From assembly GCA_023144145.1 (NCBI GenBank), contig JAGLGG010000299.1, positions 1 to 6,207 on the forward strand: a DNA stretch of 6,207 bases, in the 5' to 3' direction. Of this stretch, positions 1 through 6,027 are shown piece by piece. A program made the translations under genes and the position numbers. Source of the stretch: Anaerolineales bacterium (GTDB lineage Bacteria > Chloroflexota > Anaerolineae > Anaerolineales > E44-bin32). The stretch's first letter is position 1. Each line of letters opens with the position of its first letter. The notes under the pieces are model-generated. The model had not been told where the DNA came from, did not search any database, and saw only the letters and a list, made by a program, of their open reading frames with translations.

Positions 1-1430
1 CCCTCAGTTCCCAAAAATTTTGCGAAATCATCTAGAAATTGTTTGTAGCGATTGCTCTCAAGATATTTGAGCATGATTATTCGGGCGGCCTCACGCTCTT
101 CTTTCCAATCATTTATTAGGGGATCCAATAAATGCTGATCCAATTCCTTGGTCGATTGGATATATATTTGTGCTTTCTCCATAAATACGTCTAAATCCCG
201 CACACGACCAAGAGCACGGCCGGTTCGACGTAGATCCTTATTAAACCGCCCAATGATTTTTTTATCAAAATACGCTACGAAGATCGGTACTGCCGATCGC
301 ATTCTGCGGGTGGCGACCCGCATATCGTGCAATGCTTCAATATCCTCTCCAAGGCGAGTGCCAGGATCGTTCTCAAGCATTCGATAAAAATGGAAACGGA
401 GAATTTTTCTTCCAGCCTCACTCATCGGATTTGTTGGAACAAGCCCAGGTGATTTGACCTTCTTAGGAGCAGTTAACATTAACTTCGGCTCTTTAGCGGT
501 TTCGGGGAGACGTACTCTACTGCCGTCAACGATAAATTGAATTGGTATATGGAAAATGTTTTTCCACATATCGGATTTATACAGCGCGCGTGCCCCGTTT
601 TCATTCGCTGAAGGGCCTTCAATTGCGATTAGGATTTCATCTCCCTCGATCGAGAATGATTTCAACCTCAATGATTGATCGCCGGAATAATCAAGTCCAT
701 CTGCGATTCGCACCAACGCTGCGATCGTTTCAGCGTCCCTCAGAGCTTCAGCTGGTAGATTGATCAGGGCAGCCTCTCGTTCACTTCGTTTCGTTTTGAA
801 TTTCTTGCGATGCAACGCAGTGCTGAAGGCCAGGATACGTTGATCAACATCATCAAATCCGATCAAATTATTCTCAAGCAGTATGTCCCTGCCGCGAGTG
901 TGGTGTTCTTCAGGGTTAGAAACGAGGCCGATATTATGAAGTGTGCCTGCAACCTCAGTTAGGGATCTTCGGTTTGGGAGAAGGTTGTGAAAATTTATGG
1001 TGATATCGAATATGGCAGTGGCTAATTCCCCCACAAAACGGGCGTGTTCCATATCCACCTGGTAATGAGTGCATAAATCACTCACCAGGATTTCAGTTTG
1101 CCTGGGCTCGATTTCAACCTTGGTAGATTTCTCATCATCGATGGCATCTGGGGGGGAGGCGGGATCTTCGGTATTTGTGTCTTCTAGAATGCGTGTCAAA
1201 GCAGCTTCAATAAGCTCGGTAGGGAAAATGGATAAACCCTTCGCTCGATATTCTCGCAACCAATAGCGGACGCGCCCTGGGGAGAGCCCAACCTTCTGGG
1301 CAATTTCCCGAGTGGATAAGCCATCGGCATGAAGAAGTAACAAGTTGGCTCGACGAATTTCTGCCTGATTTCCATGTTGTGAAAGAGATTTCAATATCAA
1401 AGTTTCACGTTGGGACTTCTCAACTGGCAT
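1..1430 (-). CDS. HTH-HD-CHAD multidomain protein, partial (3' end outside window)
   Basis: Reading leftward from ATG at 1430, the frame stays open for 476 codons to the window edge, so the C-terminus is missing. Three parts are visible. Residues about 20-70 form a helix-turn-helix of the type seen in IS630-like transposases (GLSTREIAQKVGLS, then RVRYWLREYRAKGL). Residues about 115-255 resemble the HD domain C-terminal to Ppx/GppA phosphatases: LHNIG at 164-168, HH at 176-177, GF at 191-192, LHRKK at 206-210 and RIADGLDYS at 241-249. From about 330 a CHAD domain begins, with the hallmark LHDMRVATRRMR at 367-378 and LGRVRDLD at 407-414. CHAD domains are alpha-helical, rich in conserved His/Arg/Lys, and bind polyphosphate. 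No Ppx catalytic ASKHA domain is present. The HD pair is HN (165-166), so hydrolysis is doubtful. I infer a polyphosphate-responsive, possibly DNA-binding protein. The start is supported by GGAGG 4 nt upstream. The gene follows the Nudix gene by 113 nt on the same strand. Domain calls are firm; the role is a guess. Confidence 0.9.
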   Translation of the reverse strand, partial: MPVEKSQRETLILKSLSQHGNQAEIRRANLLLLHADGLSTREIAQKVGLSPGRVRYWLREYRAKGLSIFPTELIEAALTRILEDTNTEDPASPPDAIDDEKSTKVEIEPRQTEILVSDLCTHYQVDMEHARFVGELATAIFDITINFHNLLPNRRSLTEVAGTLHNIGLVSNPEEHHTRGRDILLENNLIGFDDVDQRILAFSTALHRKKFKTKRSEREAALINLPAEALRDAETIAALVRIADGLDYSGDQSLRLKSFSIEGDEILIAIEGPSANENGARALYKSDMWKNIFHIPIQFIVDGSRVRLPETAKEPKLMLTAPKKVKSPGLVPTNPMSEAGRKILRFHFYRMLENDPGTRLGEDIEALHDMRVATRRMRSAVPIFVAYFDKKIIGRFNKDLRRTGRALGRVRDLDVFMEKAQIYIQSTKELDQHLLDPLINDWKEEREAARIIMLKYLESNRYKQFLDDFAKFLGTE

Positions 1431-1450
1431 AGATCCTCCAAGTTGGATCT
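1431..1450 (-). promoter_or_regulatory. Ribosome binding site within a small inverted repeat upstream of the CHAD gene
   Basis: On the minus strand GGAGG (1435-1439) lies 4 nt before the ATG at 1430 and fixes the start of the CHAD gene. The same 20 bases contain the arms AGATCC (1445-1450) and GGATCT (1431-1436), a perfect 6-bp inverted repeat around an 8-nt loop. The 3' arm includes part of the Shine-Dalgarno sequence. A hairpin here could mask the ribosome binding site, or the repeat could be an operator. The ribosome binding site is clear; the regulatory reading is speculative. Confidence 0.5.
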
Positions 1451-1543
1451 CTATTGATGCTCATAGGTTTAGATGAGGCATTACGATTGCATGGCCCGTA
1501 GAGCTTCGAACGCACAATGCTTGAAATTCAGCTACAAGTCTGG

Positions 1544-2125
1544 TTATTCTGAAAGCAATTCGTACGCGAAATCATGTGCTAGGGCGCGCCATTCACCCCA
1601 ACTGGTGCGCGGAGCTGGCACGCCACGTAGGTTTTCCGCAACCGCAGGAAGTTCAGAGATAGGAATGCCTCGAAAATCGCTGATATCTTCCTTCGAATTT
1701 GGAATTTGTAAACTGCCCTTTAGGTTGGACAGGTAAAACAGATACGATACAAATTGGGACGAATCAGAGCGGAACGTTATACAGCAGTTTAATATTCCGA
1801 GGAACCGTCCAGTTGCATCGTGGAACCCTGTTTCTTCTTCCAGCTCTCGATAAAGCGTATGCTCCACATCTTCACCCAATTTGATCCCACCAGTAGGTAA
1901 TCTATAAACGCCTCGCTCGTACCAACCTTTGCGATGCAGCAATACGCAATTATTCGGTCTCTCAATGATCAAGACTACTTCGCCCCTGATCGATTTGGAG
2001 CGAGAACGTCGAGTCGTGAGAAGGTAATCATCCCCTTCAACCTCAATTTTTCTACGTACCGGAATGCCGTAGGCGGCTGAAAGATAAGTAATTTCTCGCG
2101 CATTGATTGTATTCAACTCATCCAA
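1544..2125 (-). CDS. Nudix hydrolase, 193 aa
   Basis: The protein carries a complete Nudix box at residues 79-101: Gly79, five residues, Glu85, seven residues, then RELEEETGF, matching GX5EX7REUXEEXGU with U hydrophobic. The preceding GVYRLPTGG is the usual lead-in strand. Nudix enzymes cleave nucleoside diphosphates linked to another moiety, using a divalent metal held by the box glutamates; substrates include NTPs, ADP-ribose, dinucleoside polyphosphates and inositol pyrophosphates. The box does not reveal the substrate. About 45 residues precede the core domain. The start is taken as TTG at 2125, because an in-frame stop lies 24 nt upstream and no in-frame ATG precedes the conserved part. 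The ATG at 2133 is out of frame and soon hits a stop. No good Shine-Dalgarno is visible, so translation may be coupled to the upstream kinase gene, which is in the same frame. Family certain; start moderately sure; substrate unknown. Confidence 0.93.
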   Translation of the reverse strand: MDELNTINAREITYLSAAYGIPVRRKIEVEGDDYLLTTRRSRSKSIRGEVVLIIERPNNCVLLHRKGWYERGVYRLPTGGIKLGEDVEHTLYRELEEETGFHDATGRFLGILNCCITFRSDSSQFVSYLFYLSNLKGSLQIPNSKEDISDFRGIPISELPAVAENLRGVPAPRTSWGEWRALAHDFAYELLSE

Positions 2126-2149
2126 AATACCATTGCTCTGTGCGCAATT

Positions 2150-3061
2150 TTAAGCTGCCCCCTTTTTCTCAGATTCATCTCCCTTAGCCTGGGGAGGCCT
2201 TTCCTTGTCGTTTGTCGGATTTTCTTTCTTTACTACCTTCTTACTTTTGTCTTCACCTGGCGCTTGATCCTCAGCAATGCCCTTGCCATCTTGTTTCGAT
2301 TTGGTTTTTACTTCTTCTTTTGCTCGCTCAACTTTCGCCAATCGCTTTTCTACTTCCTTCCTCTTCGGAGGTTTCATTTCCTTTATGAGCGAATTGATCT
2401 CCTTTTTCAGCGTGAGAAAAACGTCGTGGATTCCTTTATTGGCGTCAATCCGCATGAAGTCGAACTCATCCGCCATCGCATCGAATTGAGCGATCAAACG
2501 CGTTTGATATTCGATGTAGCTGTCGTAATAATCTCGACCCTTAAGAAAATCGACGCCGGATTCCCAATAGGAGAATCCACGCGCGTTTAGAACCCTGGGG
2601 ATCAAGTGAGTTATGTCGGCTTGAAGATAAAAAACAGCATCGGGAATTAGCGCAAAGCCCAAAACACTCCGGATCCACGCCGGATCAGCACCTCTTACCT
2701 GAGCGCGGGCGAAGATGGAGTAAATGTATCGATCCAATAAAACTACAAAACCGGCTCGTAACGAGGGGAGAATATCACGCTCTAAGCGGTCGGCGAAATC
2801 GGTGGCATAGGAGAGGTTCAGCGTTGTATCGCCGAGAGTGTGGCCTTGCATTGCCCTTTGGATCGCCTTGCCGGCGAGATCACCGCGCTTCAACCCTGTA
2901 GCTGAAGTAGCATACCCTTTAGACTCCAACCACTCTCTAAGAAGAGCAATTTGAGTGGATCTTCCAACTCCGTCTGTGCCCTCGAGAACGAGTAGTTTTC
3001 CGGGTAATCGTTTTTTTGTGAAACCTGGGATGCCATAGCCATAAAAATTTACTTGAGTCAT
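2150..3061 (-). CDS. Thymidylate kinase-like P-loop protein with altered Walker A and charged C-terminal tail, 303 aa
   Basis: Residues about 20-225 form a thymidylate-kinase-like fold. The P-loop region reads LEGTDGVGRSTQ (27-38), followed by a YATDFADRLER helix at 85-95 and LLDRYIYS at 108-115. In the P-loop the lysine that grips the ATP phosphates is replaced by Arg34 (codon 2960-2962), which usually lowers or abolishes kinase activity. The TMPK signature after DRY (S..AYQG) is absent; IFARAQVRG stands there instead. From about residue 229 comes a 75-residue low-complexity tail rich in Lys and Glu, with Pro, Asp and Ser, ending DESEKKGAA; ordinary TMPKs end near 200-215 aa. The start overlaps the stop of the upstream paralog as ATGA, with GGAG at 3069-3072, so the two are translationally coupled. 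The protein is probably a divergent paralog acting with its neighbour, perhaps as a regulatory or pseudo-kinase subunit. Automated annotation as dTMP kinase would overstate the evidence. Confidence 0.9.
   Translation of the reverse strand: MTQVNFYGYGIPGFTKKRLPGKLLVLEGTDGVGRSTQIALLREWLESKGYATSATGLKRGDLAGKAIQRAMQGHTLGDTTLNLSYATDFADRLERDILPSLRAGFVVLLDRYIYSIFARAQVRGADPAWIRSVLGFALIPDAVFYLQADITHLIPRVLNARGFSYWESGVDFLKGRDYYDSYIEYQTRLIAQFDAMADEFDFMRIDANKGIHDVFLTLKKEINSLIKEMKPPKRKEVEKRLAKVERAKEEVKTKSKQDGKGIAEDQAPGEDKSKKVVKKENPTNDKERPPQAKGDESEKKGAA
2153..2377 (-). other. Lys/Glu-rich low-complexity C-terminal tail of the second kinase-like protein
   Basis: This stretch encodes residues about 229-303 of the kinase-like protein. 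It begins KPPKRKEVEKR and continues with dense alternating Lys and Glu (KVERAKEEVKTKSK), then more Asp/Glu/Ser/Lys/Pro (GEDKSKKVVKKE, DESEKK). It has almost no hydrophobic residues and is likely disordered or partly helical. The first kinase lacks such a tail. Acidic, Ser- and Lys-rich tracts are known in eukaryotes as PASK motifs that bind polyphosphate; the resemblance here is only compositional. Confidence 0.75.
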
Positions 3062-3816
3062 GATGAGTCTCCACTGACCTGATGAGCCAAGTATCGCCCT
3101 TGTAAGCCTTCAGATTTAAGAACTTCTTGCCAAGGGCTTTGAGCAGCACGCAGCGCAGATTCCAAATGCCCTTCGACAATTTCGATCATCATCTCATGCT
3201 GCTCCAATAAGGGTAAGGTGGCATCGATGGCCTGCAAGTTGAACTCATCGATCATTTTGTCGTATTCCTCAAGGATGCGCCCCTGGAAGAGCTCGTAACT
3301 TTTGTAGGGATCTTCATGCAGTCCCACATCCATTCCGGCCTCATAGTATTTCAAGGTTGGCCTACCAGCCAGGATCCTATTCAGAGATTCTTCCAAAGTT
3401 ACTTTAAAGTAGAATGCTACGGTGGGCTGAATGGCGAAAGAATACATTTCCCGAACCCAATTTGGATCGACACCACGCGCCACATCTCGACCGAATGCAG
3501 TGTAGATATAGCGATCTGCCAGCACAATCGCACCTGCTTTCAGGGCTGGAAGCATCTGCCTTTCCATACGGTCTACAAAATCTGCGGCGTGAACAAGACT
3601 GAATGATATCGGGCTGAGCAGCTGTTTCTTTTTACCGCGCTTTGTCATTCTGCGAACGATGGGGGAAGAGTTCCATTCACTGAATGCAACAAGATAGCCT
3701 TGGCTTATGAGCCACTTTCTAAGCATATCCAGTTGTGTGCTCTTTCCAGAGCCGTCGATCCCTTCGACGATGAAAAGTTTGCCCGGAAGGGCTCGGCCAT
3801 CAGGAAGCAACGCCAT
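3058..3816 (-). CDS. Thymidylate kinase-like P-loop kinase, 252 aa
   Basis: The sequence has an intact Walker A motif, EGIDGSGKSTQ at residues 18-28, the usual TMPK form. A helix with HAADFVDRMER (76-86) and the strand LADRYIYT (99-106) carrying the DRY motif follow. A lid-like region around RILAGRPTLKYYEAGMD (147-163) contains the conserved-looking R/Y/E residues. Canonical TMPKs phosphorylate dTMP to dTDP and have DRY..S..AYQG; here the segment is DRYIYTAFGRDVARG, so dTMP specificity is doubtful. The protein is about 40 residues longer than typical TMPKs (205-215 aa), through a short N-terminal and a longer C-terminal helical extension. It is the first gene of the leftward operon, has a strong ribosome binding site 6 nt before ATG, and overlaps the next gene by 4 nt. 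Family membership is firm. A nucleotide or other phosphoryl-acceptor kinase is likely, with the true substrate unknown. Confidence 0.93.
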   Translation of the reverse strand: MALLPDGRALPGKLFIVEGIDGSGKSTQLDMLRKWLISQGYLVAFSEWNSSPIVRRMTKRGKKKQLLSPISFSLVHAADFVDRMERQMLPALKAGAIVLADRYIYTAFGRDVARGVDPNWVREMYSFAIQPTVAFYFKVTLEESLNRILAGRPTLKYYEAGMDVGLHEDPYKSYELFQGRILEEYDKMIDEFNLQAIDATLPLLEQHEMMIEIVEGHLESALRAAQSPWQEVLKSEGLQGRYLAHQVSGDSS

Positions 3817-3822
3817 GGATTT

Positions 3823-3830
3823 CCCTCCTT
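3823..3830 (-). promoter_or_regulatory. Strong Shine-Dalgarno of the first kinase gene
   Basis: On the minus strand AAGGAGGG lies 6 nt upstream of ATG at 3816. It is an almost ideal anti-16S match and settles the start of the first kinase gene; it also indicates efficient translation of the operon's lead gene. Confidence 0.85.
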
Positions 3831-3998
3831 ACATAATTTATTAGCCTAATGGAACCAGGAAGAATTAGGAATTTACAGTAATAAAGATCTGCGATGCGAC
3901 CTGGGTTCGAGACCTGTACATGACCGACATTCCGGCTTAAGTTCCAATTTTGTATGCGCACTCTACTACTTAATAATTACTCCGAGATAGGACGAGGT

Positions 3999-4050
3999 AT
4001 TATGTATATCCTACACTAAAAATCCACGGAATTTTACTGATTTGAATCAA
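3999..4050 (-). promoter_or_regulatory. Candidate promoter with FNR/CRP-like box for the leftward operon
   Basis: At 4037-4050 the minus strand reads TTGAT-TCAA-ATCAG, matching the FNR half-site pair TTGAT-N4-ATCAA at 9 of 10 defined bases. Downstream on the same strand are TAGGAT (4013-4008) and CATAAT (4004-3999), either of which could be a -10 element. If TAGGAT is used, the box centre falls close to -42, the class II activator position. This would give a leader of roughly 185 nt before the first kinase. Such short matches arise by chance, and the organism's regulator is unknown. Confidence 0.27.
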
Positions 4051-4198
4051 TAATCGACCAAATTGCGTTCGTCTACAAGGGGAAGAATGCTTACGAGACA
4101 CGTAGTTGGCTTTGTGTTCAACGTCTGAAGCGAACTATCAGACGAATCGGAATATTTTATTATCTCTTTAGGGTTTCTTCGTTCCTATGTTAATATCG

Positions 4199-4229
4199 TT
4201 GAAGAAGTATATGTTCAGATTGCTAGAAT
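4199..4229 (+). promoter_or_regulatory. Possible sigma70-type promoter upstream of the glycosyltransferase gene
   Basis: TTGAAG (4199-4204) and TAGAAT (4224-4229) are separated by 19 nt, longer than the ideal 17. Each hexamer is a partial consensus match. It would imply a leader of about 210 nt. A perfect TTGACA at 4310-4315 lies nearer but has no good -10 at 16-18 nt. The assignment is weak. Confidence 0.15.
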
Positions 4230-4267
4230 TCCGCTAAAAAGGACGCCTAAATTCACCTAGTGCTTTA

Positions 4268-4313
4268 TCAAGGATAAAGATACCATTCTTAAACCGGGTT
4301 ACTACATCCTTGA
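4268..4313. repeat. Inverted repeat, 8-bp arms
   Basis: TCAAGGAT (4268-4275) and ATCCTTGA (4306-4313) are exact reverse complements separated by 30 nt. The 30-nt centre contains AACCGGGTT, itself near-palindromic. The structure could form a cruciform or RNA stem, or bind a dimeric regulator at two half-sites. No function can be assigned. Confidence 0.4.
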
Positions 4314-4326
4314 CAAATGCTTATGT

Positions 4327-4375
4327 TGTTCCGTCCTTTATCTAACCTTTCTAAAGAATCACGTTGGACGGAACA
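4327..4375. repeat. Inverted repeat, 10-bp arms
   Basis: TGTTCCGTCC (4327-4336) and GGACGGAACA (4366-4375) are exact reverse complements with a 29-nt loop, 51 nt downstream of a smaller inverted repeat of nearly the same spacing. It lies 70 nt upstream of the glycosyltransferase start, inside the likely leader or promoter. It is not followed by a T-run, so it does not look like a terminator. Confidence 0.5.
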
Positions 4376-4389
4376 CTAGTTCATTGCGT

Positions 4390-4399
4390 TTGTTAACAA
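4390..4399. promoter_or_regulatory. Perfect 10-bp palindrome TTGTTAACAA
   Basis: TTGTTAACAA is its own reverse complement and sits 46 nt before the glycosyltransferase start codon. Its size and position suit an operator for a small dimeric repressor, but no regulator is identified and a chance occurrence is possible. Confidence 0.25.
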
Positions 4400-4445
4400 G
4401 AATATGTTTGACCCGTCTTATGAAATACACACCGTGAGGTGAGAT

Positions 4446-5744
4446 GTGAGTTTAACCAAAATAAATCGCGTCGTCATCCTTGGGATAATCGGATTGGTAA
4501 TTGTTCGATTTATTCTCATTATTGGGCCGTTGATAGAGCCAGGGCGAGGAATTACGGTTGATTCCGAACAGTACATTTCACTTGCGAATAATCTGATTGA
4601 GTCAGGGCGATATGTGACTCAGATTTCACCTCTGCTTGACCTCTGGCGAGCCCCCGGATATTCATTCTTTCTCGCGGCAGTCTTGTGGGTATCCGGCGGG
4701 TCATTAACTGCAGTCTTAATCCTTCAATACTTTTTTGGCCTACTCTGTGCCTATTTCATTTATTTACTCGGCAAAGAAACACTTGATGAGCGTGTCGGAG
4801 TGATGGCAGCGATACTGTTCTTACTCAGTCCAAATGCGCTCTTTTGGTCCGCAACTTTCATGACCGAAATTCTCTTCACGGTGGGGCTGGTGCTTGCGCT
4901 CCTTTGGGCATCCAGAGCAGCGAAAGGCCAATTTCCAATGTGGGTCATTGGCATATTGTTCGGTGTAATGACACTCGTACGGCCAATTGGTTTATACCTT
5001 TTTGTCCTATGGGGGATCTGGTTTCTTTGGCATTCCTGGAAAGCTGAATGGATTTCCGTGGGGCGAAAACTTGCCGTCTTGGTTTTCGCATTCACAGCAG
5101 TGGTTAGTCCTTGGTTCATACGAAACTATATAACTCATGGTGAATTCACGCTTTCAACCGTAAGCGAAGCCACGGTTAAGTCGTACCACTTAGCACTTAG
5201 TCTCGTAGAAGCCAAAGGTATTCCTTGGGAAGAGGCCAAGATTGAGGTTAACACTTTGGATTCGGAAGGTTCTGCATTAATAAGCATTCTAAAAACCTAT
5301 CCAGTAGATTTTCTCAAGGTCCAACTCCGGGGGATTGCACGAACCGTCATGGGAATTGAAGTCGGGACCTGGATGGAGTTAATATCGGCACAATCCTACC
5401 AAGGCTCTGGAATCCTTGAGGGCTTACTTAGCTTGAACTTCTCAAAGGTCAGCGAAGCGGTTAGGAGCATACTAAGTTCTGGGAATCCTGCTGCCCTGTT
5501 GTTAATCACATGGGGGCTTTTATATACTTTGCTTTTATTCATTTTGGGTGCGATTGGGGTGATCCGATTGATGTTTTATATGGATGTGGAGCTAAGGTAT
5601 ATGGGGATCTTGATGGTGGTCACGATCCTTTATCTTGTTGTGGTTCCTGGCGCAGCGGGTGAAGCTAGATTTAGGGTTCCCGTAGAACCTCTTTTTGCTT
5701 ATCTTGCTGCGACACCATTTATGCATAAAGCAGAAAAAAAGTAA
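4446..5744 (+). CDS. Membrane glycosyltransferase of the GT39/ArnT-like (PMT) type, 432 aa
   Basis: The protein is polytopic, with hydrophobic segments near residues 8-30, 71-84, 86-108, 117-131, 136-156, 163-178, 181-196, 207-224, 348-373, 386-401 and 411-424. Family features occur in order. Asp39 in ITVDSEQYISLANNL, after the first membrane helix, sits at the position of the usual catalytic acidic residue. Then come RAPGYSFFLA (68-77), MTEILF (139-144), LVRPIGLYL (177-185), SPWFIRNY (221-228) and the late GEARFRVPVEPLFAYLAA (405-422). Such enzymes move a sugar from a polyprenyl-phosphate donor to lipid, glycan or protein acceptors on the outer face of the membrane. Donor and acceptor cannot be told from sequence. 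The start is GTG at 4446, because a TGA lies two codons upstream in frame; AGGTGA at 4437-4442 is only 3 nt away, a tight Shine-Dalgarno spacing. It stands alone on its strand, divergent from the kinase operon, with no functional link visible. Confidence 0.88.
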   Translation: MSLTKINRVVILGIIGLVIVRFILIIGPLIEPGRGITVDSEQYISLANNLIESGRYVTQISPLLDLWRAPGYSFFLAAVLWVSGGSLTAVLILQYFFGLLCAYFIYLLGKETLDERVGVMAAILFLLSPNALFWSATFMTEILFTVGLVLALLWASRAAKGQFPMWVIGILFGVMTLVRPIGLYLFVLWGIWFLWHSWKAEWISVGRKLAVLVFAFTAVVSPWFIRNYITHGEFTLSTVSEATVKSYHLALSLVEAKGIPWEEAKIEVNTLDSEGSALISILKTYPVDFLKVQLRGIARTVMGIEVGTWMELISAQSYQGSGILEGLLSLNFSKVSEAVRSILSSGNPAALLLITWGLLYTLLLFILGAIGVIRLMFYMDVELRYMGILMVVTILYLVVVPGAAGEARFRVPVEPLFAYLAATPFMHKAEKK

Positions 5745-6027
5745 ATAACTGAATAACCTGTCTCATCTACGCCTCCATTCACTTGGAATATTTTTCAGTG
5801 CACTCGTGGCTTATCCAATATGGGGAAAGTTCCATGCAGGAAGAGTGAGAACTCGCATTTACTGATGCACGGTGTCAACTCAGGTATAAGTTAGATGTCG
5901 TTTTTGGTACTGTGATTAGTCTAAAGGGCTTTGATTACCCGTGGATACTCATTCTTATAGAACACTTACCTCACGATACTGTGGTTAAGTTGATTATTGA
6001 GCAATTGCGGTCCTTCAGAATTAAGAA

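Larger units (their letters stand above)
3831..4445. other. Divergent intergenic region without a credible gene
   Basis: The region between the two divergent genes (3817-4445) is visibly more AT-rich than the genes, and all six frames are broken into short pieces with no recognisable protein. It should hold the promoters of both the leftward kinase operon and the rightward glycosyltransferase gene. Short palindromes and inverted repeats occur, most of them between 4037 and 4400; those worth noting are listed separately. A tRNA-T-arm-like string at 3898-3916 does not belong to a foldable tRNA. Confidence 0.7.

Noticed and set aside
148..763. Plus-strand open frames of 79 and 73 codons at the left end
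   Set aside because: Both are antisense to the CHAD/HD gene, whose reverse-strand translation shows clear domain motifs throughout.
2264..2590. Plus-strand open frame of 108 codons opposite the second kinase
   Set aside because: It lies wholly antisense to a well-supported kinase-like gene, has a composition mirroring the Lys/Glu tail (Phe/Leu-rich), and matches no family.
2937..3179. Minus-strand 80-codon frame across the junction of the two kinases
   Set aside because: It overlaps both kinase genes in another frame and shows no domain; it is a shadow of the coding strand.
3058..3816. Assigning tmk (essential dTMP kinase) to the first kinase gene
   Set aside because: The P-loop and DRY motif fit the superfamily, but the dTMP-kinase segment after DRY is missing and there is a divergent tandem paralog, so a gene symbol would claim too much.
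3898..3916. tRNA T-arm-like string (GGGTTCGAGACC) in the intergenic region
   Set aside because: The loop resembles TTCGAGA, but the flanking 5-nt arms pair poorly. No acceptor, D or anticodon arms can be built at the right distances on either strand.
4310..4343. Perfect TTGACA as the -35 of a glycosyltransferase promoter
   Set aside because: At spacings of 16-18 nt the sequence is CG-containing and unlike TATAAT, so a promoter cannot be supported.
4760..5119. Minus-strand open frame of 119 codons within the glycosyltransferase gene
   Set aside because: It is antisense to a gene with strong family motifs and membrane segments, and its translation is low in protein-like character.
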